Positions 1 to 5,993 of a stretch of 6,392 nucleotides of DNA are shown here, in pieces (positions within the stretch are counted from its first letter, which is position 1; each line of letters opens with the position of its first letter). This DNA comes from Paracoccaceae bacterium (lineage in GTDB: Bacteria > Pseudomonadota > Alphaproteobacteria > Rhodobacterales > Rhodobacteraceae), in assembly GCA_007120685.1 (NCBI GenBank), contig SKNG01000231.1:1-6392 (forward strand). The letters are read 5' to 3'. The notes beneath the pieces are model-generated. The model was not told the origin of the DNA. It made no database searches and saw nothing but the letters and a program-made list of their open reading frames with translations. The position numbers were made by a program, and so were the translations under genes.

Positions 1-266
1 CCGCGCCAGAGCGCCCGGTCAATCCGCTGGTGATTTCCGCCGCCTTCAGCCGCGCGCTGAAACCCGAAACCTGGGCACGGTTGCGCCGGCGTTTCTATGC
101 TCTGCATTTCCAGTATCTCTCGGCCTTCGACAATCCGCAGGACTACGATTATTTCCGCATCACCGCCGGCCCGCAGACCCTGCGCGACCGCTTCCACGGC
201 CGGCGCAACTCGCCGCAATGCGAGGGGCGCGTCTTCGCCCCACACCGCGCCCGGGGTATCGCATGA
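1..266 (+). CDS. C-terminal part of an unrecognised protein (5' truncated by window edge)
   Basis: An open frame enters from the left edge (first full codon at position 3) and ends with TGA at 264-266, giving 87 visible residues. I do not recognise the family. The visible part has no obvious membrane segment or signal. It has a basic, aromatic helix-like stretch (WARLRRRFYALHF) followed by an acidic, tyrosine-rich stretch (FDNPQDYDYFRIT), then an arginine-rich tail. That mix of coherent hydrophobic/charged patterning, and the exact ATGA overlap with the complete P450 gene, argue that this is the real end of a gene and not a shadow frame. The overlap suggests co-transcription and translational coupling with the P450. 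The internal ATG at 30 is in the same frame but is unlikely to be the start, since the frame stays open to the edge. Function cannot be given from this fragment. Confidence 0.7.
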   Translation, partial: APERPVNPLVISAAFSRALKPETWARLRRRFYALHFQYLSAFDNPQDYDYFRITAGPQTLRDRFHGRRNSPQCEGRVFAPHRARGIA

Positions 267-1624
267 GCCTGCCGCCCAAGCCCCCCGCACGACAGGGCAC
301 AGCCCGACTGCCCGCCCTGATCCGAGCCTTCCGGCGCGACATCCTCTCGGCCCTGCCGGAACGGCTTTACCGCGCGAAGATGGCCGATTTCCGCACCCCC
401 TTCTTCCGCTCCTGCCTGATCAACGAACCCGCGCTCTGGCGGCTGGTGCTGAACGAACGTCCCGGCGATTTCCCCAAGTCGAACCGCATCCGCGCCGGGC
501 TGGAGCCGCTTCTGGGCCGGTCGGTCTTCGTCACCAACGGCGCGGAATGGGAACGCCAGCGCCGCATCATCGACCCGGCCTTTGAAGGGGGCCGCCTGCG
601 CGACACCTTCCCCGCCATGCTGGCGGCGGGCGAGGCGGCAGTGGCGCGGCTGGACAGTGCCGCCGCCAAAGGCCCGGTGGAGGTGGAAGAGGCGATGAGC
701 CACGCCGCGGCGGATGTGATCTTCCGCACGCTGTTCTCCGTGCCGATAGAAGACGCCACCGCGGCGGAAGTGTTCCGCGCCTTCCGCGCGCATCAGCAAA
801 CCCAGCCGATCCTGAACCTCGCCGCCTTCCTGCCCCTGCCACGCTGGTTTCCCCGCTTCCACCGCCGCGCGACCCTGCGAACCGCCCGCCACATCCGCGC
901 GCTGATCACCGCGATGACCGAGACCCGCGCGGCGCAGATCAAGGCCGGCACCGCGCCCGACGACCTGGCCACCAAGATCATGACCACGCCGGACCCGGTC
1001 GATGGCCGGCCCTTCGAAACGGCGGAAATGGTCGATCAGGTGGCGATCTTCTTCCTCGCGGGGCATGAGACGTCGGCCTCGGCGCTGGCCTGGACGCTCT
1101 GGCTGATCGCGGGCGACACGAGGCTGCAGGACCGGCTGGCGGAGGAGGCCGAGACCACGCTCGGCACGGCGCCGGATTTCACCGCAGCAAACCGGCTGAA
1201 ACTGGCGCGGGATACCTTCCGCGAGGCGCTGCGGCTCTATCCGCCGGTGCCGATGATGGTGCGTGAAACCACGCGGCCAGAGACCTTCCGCAACCGCCCC
1301 CTGAACCCCGGCGCGCAGATCGTGATCAGCCCCTGGCACCTGGGCCGCCATGAACGCATCTGGTCCGAACCCGACGCCTTCTGCCCCCATCGCTGGCAAA
1401 CGGCGCAGGGGCGCGAGGCCGCGCGCGAAGGCTTCATCCCCTTCTCCAGCGGCCCGCGCGTTTGCACCGGCGCGGGCTTTGCGATGATCGAAGGCCCGCT
1501 GATCCTCGCCCAGATCGCCCGCCGTTTCCGCCTTGCCCCGCTACAGGACCAGATACCCGAACCCGTCGCCCATCTGACCGTCCGCGCCCGCCACGGTATC
1601 CGCCTGCGGATCACCCGGCGCTGA
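263..1624 (+). CDS. cytochrome P450 (453 aa)
   Basis: A haem-thiolate monooxygenase that would insert one oxygen atom from O2 into an organic substrate, using electrons from a ferredoxin or flavodoxin system. All core P450 signatures are present: the C-helix WxxxR at W96-R100, the I-helix oxygen-activation motif AGHETS at 266-271, the K-helix ExxR at E321-R324, the PxRW element at 375-378, and the haem-binding loop FSSGPRVCTG at 394-403 with the proximal ligand Cys401. Length fits a complete single-domain bacterial P450; there is no fused reductase and no N-terminal membrane anchor, so it is probably soluble. I chose ATG 263 over an in-frame ATG at 218 because it overlaps the upstream stop as ATGA and the family-like sequence starts there; the ribosome binding site is weak (GGGG at 253-256), consistent with coupling. 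The AGHETS/ExxR style resembles the CYP4/CYP102-like class, but the substrate cannot be deduced. No ferredoxin or reductase gene lies in the window. Confidence 0.95.
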   Translation: MSLPPKPPARQGTARLPALIRAFRRDILSALPERLYRAKMADFRTPFFRSCLINEPALWRLVLNERPGDFPKSNRIRAGLEPLLGRSVFVTNGAEWERQRRIIDPAFEGGRLRDTFPAMLAAGEAAVARLDSAAAKGPVEVEEAMSHAAADVIFRTLFSVPIEDATAAEVFRAFRAHQQTQPILNLAAFLPLPRWFPRFHRRATLRTARHIRALITAMTETRAAQIKAGTAPDDLATKIMTTPDPVDGRPFETAEMVDQVAIFFLAGHETSASALAWTLWLIAGDTRLQDRLAEEAETTLGTAPDFTAANRLKLARDTFREALRLYPPVPMMVRETTRPETFRNRPLNPGAQIVISPWHLGRHERIWSEPDAFCPHRWQTAQGREAAREGFIPFSSGPRVCTGAGFAMIEGPLILAQIARRFRLAPLQDQIPEPVAHLTVRARHGIRLRITRR

Positions 1625-1632
1625 CTGCTCGG

Positions 1633-1650
1633 TCATCTTGCTGAAAATAC
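1633..1650 (-). repeat. Rhodobacterales-like intergenic motif, copy A
   Basis: Read on the minus strand this is GTATTTTCAGCAAGATGA. It matches the plus-strand copy at 3808-3825 at 15 of 18 positions; only the three central bases differ. It begins 8 nt after the P450 stop. From memory, variants of GTATTT-N3-GCAAGATGA are common in intergenic DNA of Rhodobacterales; this has not been searched. Unlike copy B, it is not preceded by a G/C-run hairpin block. Function unknown. Confidence 0.55.
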
Positions 1651-1682
1651 TCGAAATCGCTGCGCCGCAGACTCGGCCCGCA

Positions 1683-1710
1683 CCTCTTCCGTTGCGCCTC
1701 TTCCGTTGCG
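1683..1710. repeat. 14-bp tandem duplication
   Basis: The unit CCTCTTCCGTTGCG occurs twice head to tail with no mismatch (1683-1696 and 1697-1710), followed by two further matching bases. It lies in the non-coding gap between the convergent P450 and mccA genes, and its last three bases are part of the 5' arm of the hairpin at 1708-1730. It looks like a local replication-slippage duplication; no function is evident. Confidence 0.75.
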
Positions 1711-1730
1711 CCGCGCCAAGGGCGCGGCGC
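1708..1730. terminator. strong GC hairpin between convergent genes, candidate bidirectional terminator
   Basis: A perfect 10-bp stem, GCGCCGCGCC (1708-1717) with GGCGCGGCGC (1721-1730), closed by a 3-nt AAG loop. It sits 84 nt past the P450 stop on the plus strand and 72 nt past the mccA stop on the minus strand, where a shared terminator for converging transcripts would be expected. Neither side has a T tract, so it is not a canonical intrinsic terminator; it may instead stabilise 3' ends or belong to a repeat family. Confidence 0.5.
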
Positions 1731-1783
1731 TCGGCCCGGGCGCGTGGCAGCGGCGCGCGGAACGCGCGGTCTCGCCGCAAGCC

Positions 1784-1795
1784 GGGGCATGCCCC
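1784..1795. repeat. 12-bp perfect palindrome
   Basis: GGGGCATGCCCC is its own reverse complement and lies 6 nt beyond the mccA stop codon. It could be a short 3'-end hairpin with a small loop. Symmetric DNA-binding sites look similar, but nothing here supports a particular protein. Confidence 0.4.
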
Positions 1796-1801
1796 TTGGC
1801 G

Positions 1802-3739
1802 CTACCCCTGTTCTTCCAGCGCAATCAGCGCCGCCCCGGCCTCGACCTGTGATCCTGCCTCGGCCAAAACCTGCGCCACCACCCCGTCGCGCCCCGCCGC
1901 CAGCGTGTGCTCCATCTTCATCGCCTCCAGCACCGCCAGCCGCGCGCCCTTCACCACCGCCTCGCCGGCAGAGACGAAAACCGCCTTCACCACCCCCGGC
2001 ATCGGCGCCTTGATCACGCCGGCCGCCGCGCCGGCATCCGCCGCCACCGCCAGCGGATCGGGCAGGGTGAAATGATGACTGACCGCGCCGAAGACCGACA
2101 CGCCCGCCCCCCATCGCACCGCCTGTGCCGCCACCTGCGCGCCGTCGATCCACCAGCCCCCGGCGCGCCGTTCGGCGAAAAGTTCAGCCCCGTCCAGTTC
2201 CACCGACCAGCCTGCCCCGGACAGCCGCCTGATGCGCATCCGGTGGCGCGCCTCGCCCGCGTCCAGCAGCACGGTCGCGCCCAGCGGCATCCAGTTGGTG
2301 AATCCCTCCAGCGCCCCGCCCTGCCCGGCGTCAAGGGCGGTCAGCCCGGCCAGCGCCAGCACCTGGGGCGCAGGCGGCGGCACGGCGGTCAGCGCCTCGA
2401 TATCGCGGGCAATCAGCCCGGTATCGACATCACCCGCCGCGAAGCCCGCATGCCGCGCCAGCGCGCCCAGAAAGTCGCGGTTGGTGACCGAGCCTGCGAC
2501 CTGCGTGGCGTCCAGCGCCGCCGCCAGCCGCGCCAGCGCCACCGCGCGGGTGGGGCCGTGGGTGGTGATCTTGGCGATCATCGGGTCATACCAGGGGCTG
2601 ATCGCATCGCCCGGGCGCACGCCGGTGTCGATCCGCGCGGCCGAAGGGAAGGCCAGATGCGCCAGCCGCCCCGTGGCGGGCAGGAAACCCGCCGGCACAT
2701 CCTCGGCGTAAAGTCGCGCCTCGAAGGCGTGGCCGTTGATGGCCAATTCCTCCTGCCGACAGGGCAAGGGCTCGCCGGCGGCCACGCGCAGCTGCCATTC
2801 GACCAGATCGACGCCGGTGATTGCTTCCGTCACCGGGTGTTCGACCTGCAGCCGGGTGTTCATTTCCATGAACCAGAACCCGTCCGTCCGCAGCCCGCGC
2901 GACCCGTCGACGATGAATTCCACGGTGCCCGCGCCCTTGTAGCCGATGGCCTCGGCCGCGCGCACCGCCGCCTGGCCCATCGCCGCGCGCATCGCCTCGG
3001 TCATGCCCGGCGCGGGCGCCTCCTCGATCACCTTCTGATGGCGGCGCTGTAGCGAGCAGTCGCGTTCGAAAAGATGCACCGCCTTTGCGCCGTCGCCGAA
3101 GACCTGGATCTCGATATGGCGCGGCTTCTCGATGTATTTCTCGATCAGCACGGCCGGATTGCCGAAGGCCGTTGCGGCCTCGCCCTGCGCGCTGGCGAGC
3201 GCGTCCGCAAAATCGGCCGGGTCGTCCACCCGCCGCATCCCCTTGCCGCCGCCGCCGGCCACGGCCTTGATCAGCACCGGATAGCCGATGGCATCGGCCG
3301 CACCGGCCAGATGCTCGGGGTCCTGGTTCGGCCCGTGATAGCCCGGCACCACCGGCACGCCGGCCTCCTGCATCAGCTTCTTGGCCGCGTCCTTCAGCCC
3401 CATCGCCCGAATCGCATCGGCCGAGGGGCCGATGAAGGTTAGGCCCGCCGCCGCGACCTGATCGACGAAATCGGGGTTTTCGGACAGGAAGCCATAGCCC
3501 GGGTGGATCGCCTGCGCGCCGGTATCGAGCGCAGCCTGGATGATCCGCTCGCCCTTCAGGTAGCTGTCGGCCGGGCGCGGGCCGCCGATGGCGACAGCCT
3601 GATCGGCCAGCGCCACATGCAGCGCCTCCCTATCGGCGTCGGAATGGACGGCGACGGTGCGGATACCGAGGCTGCGGGCGGTGCGGATCACGCGGGCCGC
3701 AATCTCGCCGCGGTTGGCGATGAGGATCTTGTCGAACAT
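1802..3739 (-). CDS. mccA: 3-methylcrotonyl-CoA carboxylase, biotin-containing alpha subunit (645 aa)
   Basis: Carboxylates its own covalently bound biotin with ATP and bicarbonate, then delivers it to the beta subunit; the holoenzyme acts in cytosolic leucine/isovalerate breakdown. The biotin carboxylase domain fills about residues 1-445. It opens with MFDKILIANRGEIAAR and has Lys116 and Lys158, the glycine-rich ATP loop GGGGKGMR (162-169), RDCSLQRRHQK (226-236), and EMNTRLQVEHPVTE (292-305) with the catalytic acidic/Asn/Arg set. About 450-570 is a linker/subunit-interaction region. A C-terminal biotinyl domain follows from about 575, with APMPG (578-582) and the biotin site EAMKMEH, Lys608. 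Length fits this family. The start at 3739 is preferred over an in-frame ATG at 3820 because homology begins there and AGGAG lies 6 nt upstream. The MCC call instead of propionyl- or geranyl-CoA carboxylase rests mainly on the partner mccB. No key residue is missing. Confidence 0.93.
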   Translation of the reverse strand: MFDKILIANRGEIAARVIRTARSLGIRTVAVHSDADREALHVALADQAVAIGGPRPADSYLKGERIIQAALDTGAQAIHPGYGFLSENPDFVDQVAAAGLTFIGPSADAIRAMGLKDAAKKLMQEAGVPVVPGYHGPNQDPEHLAGAADAIGYPVLIKAVAGGGGKGMRRVDDPADFADALASAQGEAATAFGNPAVLIEKYIEKPRHIEIQVFGDGAKAVHLFERDCSLQRRHQKVIEEAPAPGMTEAMRAAMGQAAVRAAEAIGYKGAGTVEFIVDGSRGLRTDGFWFMEMNTRLQVEHPVTEAITGVDLVEWQLRVAAGEPLPCRQEELAINGHAFEARLYAEDVPAGFLPATGRLAHLAFPSAARIDTGVRPGDAISPWYDPMIAKITTHGPTRAVALARLAAALDATQVAGSVTNRDFLGALARHAGFAAGDVDTGLIARDIEALTAVPPPAPQVLALAGLTALDAGQGGALEGFTNWMPLGATVLLDAGEARHRMRIRRLSGAGWSVELDGAELFAERRAGGWWIDGAQVAAQAVRWGAGVSVFGAVSHHFTLPDPLAVAADAGAAAGVIKAPMPGVVKAVFVSAGEAVVKGARLAVLEAMKMEHTLAAGRDGVVAQVLAEAGSQVEAGAALIALEEQG

Positions 3740-3745
3740 CACGGG

Positions 3746-3750
3746 CTCCT
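3746..3750 (-). promoter_or_regulatory. ribosome binding site of mccA
   Basis: On the minus strand AGGAG lies 6 nt before the ATG at 3739. This canonical Shine-Dalgarno decides the start against the upstream in-frame ATG at 3820. It also shows that mccA is translated independently of the distant mccB. Confidence 0.85.
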
Positions 3751-3765
3751 GTGCTGGGCAGGGGT

Positions 3766-3804
3766 GGGGGGCTCTGCCCCCCGTCCGCTGCGCGGACTCC
3801 CCCC
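3766..3804. repeat. two adjacent hairpins plus an extra C/G run, in the mccA leader
   Basis: First stem: GGGGGGC (3766-3772) with GCCCCCC (3776-3782), loop TCT. Second stem: GTCCGC (3783-3788) with GCGGAC (3792-3797), loop TGC. A further C run (3799-3804) could pair with the same G run at 3766-3771, enclosing the second hairpin; the two pairings exclude each other. The block lies 26 nt before the mccA start codon and joins the motif at 3808-3825, so together they resemble a mobile or REP-like intergenic element. It might also act as a leader structure or terminator for transcripts arriving from mccB. No T tract follows. Confidence 0.6.
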
Positions 3805-3807
3805 GGC

Positions 3808-3825
3808 GTATTTGAGGCAAGATGA
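3808..3825 (+). repeat. Rhodobacterales-like intergenic motif, copy B
   Basis: GTATTTGAGGCAAGATGA on the plus strand, 15 of 18 identical to copy A at 1633-1650. It directly follows a C run and a hairpin block. The two copies point outward on either side of mccA, so mccA is flanked by an imperfect inverted pair. From memory, similar C-run plus GTATTT...AAGATGAA stretches are frequent between genes in Rhodobacterales; not searched. Confidence 0.55.
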
Positions 3826-3903
3826 AAGGGCGGGCGGTTTTGAGCCTGGGCCTGCGGCAGGCAGCGTTGCCACGGGGCGGGGCGCGGCGTTAGGGTGGCG
3901 GGC

Positions 3904-4383
3904 ATGTATCATCGCCCGCTTCTGCCCCACGGCCTGCGCCCGCCCGAGACATGGGGCGGTCCCGGCTGGTTGGCCCGCCCCTTGCGGCTGGCCGATGCCG
4001 AGGCGGATTTCGAGGCGGTGATGGCCTCGGCCGAGCGGCTGCGCGGCGCGATGGACCCCGACGATCCCTGGCCCGAGGGGCTGAGCCTGCACGAGAACCG
4101 CGTCGATCTGGGCTGGCATGAGCGCGAGTTCACCCGAGGGCACAGCTATGCCTGGACGGTGGTAGAGGGGGCGCGGGTGGTGGGGTGTTGTTATCTCTAT
4201 CCCGCCGACCGCGCGGGGTTTGACGCGATGGCTTTCTGGTGGGTGCGCACGGGGCATGAGGGACTGGATGCGCCCGTGGGGGCGGCCTTTCGCGCGGTAA
4301 TCGATGTGCTGCCGGTAAGCTGTGCCTTTCCGGGGCGGGATATCGCGTGGGAGGCATGGCGGGCGCGGCCTTCGCGCGTCTGA
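3904..4383 (+). CDS. GNAT-family N-acetyltransferase-like protein (159 aa)
   Basis: A small protein of the GNAT type, which would transfer an acetyl group from acetyl-CoA to an amine; the substrate is unknown. After a short N-terminal lead comes an RPLRLADAEADFEAVM stretch (25-40) typical of the GNAT beta1-alpha1 start. A WP...L..HE..VDL.WHEREF segment (56-76) follows, then the beta strand VVGCCYLYP (92-100), the strand FWWVR (111-115), and a C-terminal CAFPGRDI segment (140-147). The usual acetyl-CoA pyrophosphate loop (Q/RxxGxG/A) is not evident; TGHEGLD (116-122) occupies about that place, so activity is not assured. ATG 3904 is preferred, with AGGG 8 nt upstream; an in-frame GTG at 3895 would add three residues. 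The gene lies on the opposite strand between the two carboxylase subunits, ends 5 bp from the mccB stop, and has no obvious promoter. Its placement does not reveal a role in leucine catabolism. Confidence 0.75.
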   Translation: MYHRPLLPHGLRPPETWGGPGWLARPLRLADAEADFEAVMASAERLRGAMDPDDPWPEGLSLHENRVDLGWHEREFTRGHSYAWTVVEGARVVGCCYLYPADRAGFDAMAFWWVRTGHEGLDAPVGAAFRAVIDVLPVSCAFPGRDIAWEAWRARPSRV

Positions 4384-4388
4384 GGCGC

Positions 4389-5993
4389 TCACATCCGGAA
4401 CACGCCGAAGCGTGTCTCCTCGATCGGGGCATTCAGGGCCGCCGAGAGTGACAGCGCCAGGATCTGGCGGGTGTGTCGCGGGTCGATCACGCCGTCATCC
4501 CAGAGCCGCGCCGAGGCGTAGAGCGGGTGGGACTGGTGGTAGAACATCTCCAGCGTGGGGCGTTTGAAATCGGCCTCTTCCTGCTCCGACCAGCTGCCGC
4601 CCGTGCGTTCGATCCCGTCGCGTTTTACCGTGGCCAGCACGCCCGCCGCCTGTTCGCCGCCCATCACCGAGATACGCGAATTGGGCCAGGACCACAGGAA
4701 GCGGGGCGAATAGGCGCGCCCGGCCATGCCATAGTTGCCGGCGCCGAAACTGCCGCCGACGATCAGCGTGATCTTCGGCACCGATGTGGTGGCCACCGCC
4801 GTGACCATCTTGGCGCCGTGGCGCGCGATGCCTTCGTTCTCATACCGGCGTCCGACCATGAAGCCCGTGATGTTCTGCAGGAAGATCAGCGGGATGCGGC
4901 GCTGGCTGCAGAGTTCGACGAAATGCGCGCCCTTGACAGCGGATTCGCTGAAGAGGACGCCATTGTTGGCCACGATTCCCACCGGCATGCCCATGACATG
5001 GCCGAAGCCCGTCACCAGCGTCTCGCCGAAGCGCGGCTTGAATTCGTCGAAGCGCGAGCCGTCCAGCACCCGGGCCAGCACCTCGCGGATGTCGTACTGC
5101 TTCTTCAGATCGGCGGGGACGACGCCCAGCAGTTCCTCGGGGTCGTAGGCGGGGTCCTCGGGGGTGGCCATCAGCAGGTTGTCTGGCTTGCGCCGGTTCA
5201 GATGGCTGACCGCGCGGCGGGCCAGCGCCAGCGCATGCGCGTCATCCTCGGCCAGGTAATCGGCGACGCCGGAAAGGCGCGTGTGCACGTCGCCGCCGCC
5301 CAGGTCCTCGGCGCTGACCACCTCGCCCGTCGCAGCCTTGACCAGCGGTGGGCCGCCTAGGAAGATCGTGCCCTGATTGCGCACGATGATCGACACATCC
5401 GACATGGCCGGCACATAGGCCCCGCCCGCCGTGCAGGAGCCCATCACCACGGCGATCTGCGGGATGCCGGCGGCGCTCATGTTGGCCTGGTTGAAGAAGA
5501 TGCGGCCGAAATGCTCGCGGTCGGGGAAGACCTCGTCCTGCTGGGGCAGGTTGGCGCCACCGCTATCGACCAGATAGACGCAGGGCAGGTGGTTCTGGGC
5601 GGCGATTTCCTGCGCGCGCAGGTGTTTTTTCACCGTCATCGGGTAATAGGTGCCGCCCTTCACCGTGGCGTCATTGGCGACCACCATCACCTCCTGCCCG
5701 TGCACCCGGCCGATGCCGGCGATCATGCCGGCAGCGGGGGCGGCGCCGTCATACATGCCATGCGCCGCCGTGGCGCCGATCTCCAGGAAGGGCGAGCCGG
5801 GGTCAAGCAGGTTCGCCACCCGCTCTCGCGGGAGCATCTTGCCGCGCTCGGTGTGGCGGGCCCGGGACTTTTCGCCCCCGCCGGCGGCGGCCTGGGCGGC
5901 GGCCTGGCGGATGGTGTCGATCAGGTCCAGATGCGCCTGCCGGTTGGCGCGGAAGTCATCGGTATTGGTGAGGGTGGCGGAGGTCAGTTTCAC
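4389..5993 (-). CDS. mccB: 3-methylcrotonyl-CoA carboxylase, carboxyltransferase beta subunit (534 aa)
   Basis: Transfers the carboxyl group from carboxybiotin on the alpha subunit to 3-methylcrotonyl-CoA, giving 3-methylglutaconyl-CoA. It is a two-lobed crotonase-fold carboxyltransferase. The N-lobe includes RERVANLLDPGSPFLEIG (56-73) and the oxyanion-hole motif GSCTAGGAYVPAMSD (185-199). The C-lobe includes NNGVLFSESAVKGAHF (343-358), GGSFGAGNYGM (413-423) and FLWSWPNSRISVMGGEQAA (432-450). That last block, with the HGMYDG segment at 78-83, is typical of the MCC beta group and separates it from propionyl-CoA carboxylase beta. Geranyl-CoA carboxylase is the closest alternative. Length is normal and nothing is missing. 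I place the start at GTG 5993 because the family-like N-terminus (KLTSATL...) begins there, a Shine-Dalgarno lies 7 nt upstream, and it overlaps the vapC stop as GTGA; an in-frame ATG at 6074 is far inside vapC. Its stop lies 5 bp from the convergent GNAT gene. Confidence 0.95.
   Translation of the reverse strand: MKLTSATLTNTDDFRANRQAHLDLIDTIRQAAAQAAAGGGEKSRARHTERGKMLPRERVANLLDPGSPFLEIGATAAHGMYDGAAPAAGMIAGIGRVHGQEVMVVANDATVKGGTYYPMTVKKHLRAQEIAAQNHLPCVYLVDSGGANLPQQDEVFPDREHFGRIFFNQANMSAAGIPQIAVVMGSCTAGGAYVPAMSDVSIIVRNQGTIFLGGPPLVKAATGEVVSAEDLGGGDVHTRLSGVADYLAEDDAHALALARRAVSHLNRRKPDNLLMATPEDPAYDPEELLGVVPADLKKQYDIREVLARVLDGSRFDEFKPRFGETLVTGFGHVMGMPVGIVANNGVLFSESAVKGAHFVELCSQRRIPLIFLQNITGFMVGRRYENEGIARHGAKMVTAVATTSVPKITLIVGGSFGAGNYGMAGRAYSPRFLWSWPNSRISVMGGEQAAGVLATVKRDGIERTGGSWSEQEEADFKRPTLEMFYHQSHPLYASARLWDDGVIDPRHTRQILALSLSAALNAPIEETRFGVFRM

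Noticed and set aside
149..1399. Long minus-strand open frame (416 codons) opposite the P450 gene
   Set aside because: It is antisense to a P450 with every signature motif. Its composition is dominated by Arg, Gly and Ala without domain-like patterning, as expected for a shadow frame in GC-rich DNA.
1611..2153. Minus-strand frame with long Gly/Arg runs covering the intergenic gap and the mccA end
   Set aside because: Low-complexity Gly/Arg/Ala translation from high-GC DNA in the wrong frame relative to mccA; the gap itself is better explained as non-coding repeats.
1907..3052. Plus-strand open frame (381 codons) inside mccA
   Set aside because: Antisense to the biotin carboxylase coding sequence; rich in His, Arg, Gln and Pro with no recognisable motif.
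3756..3771. Possible G-quadruplex on the plus strand upstream of mccA
   Set aside because: Only three separable G runs of three or more are present, and the longest is better used in the perfect hairpin with 3776-3782.
3740..3820. N-terminal extension of mccA by 27 residues from ATG 3820
   Set aside because: The extension would translate the hairpin block, precedes the family's conserved MFDKILIANRGE start, and ignores the AGGAG six bases before ATG 3739.
4473..5360. Plus-strand open frame (295 codons) inside mccB
   Set aside because: Antisense to conserved carboxyltransferase motifs; a composition-driven shadow.
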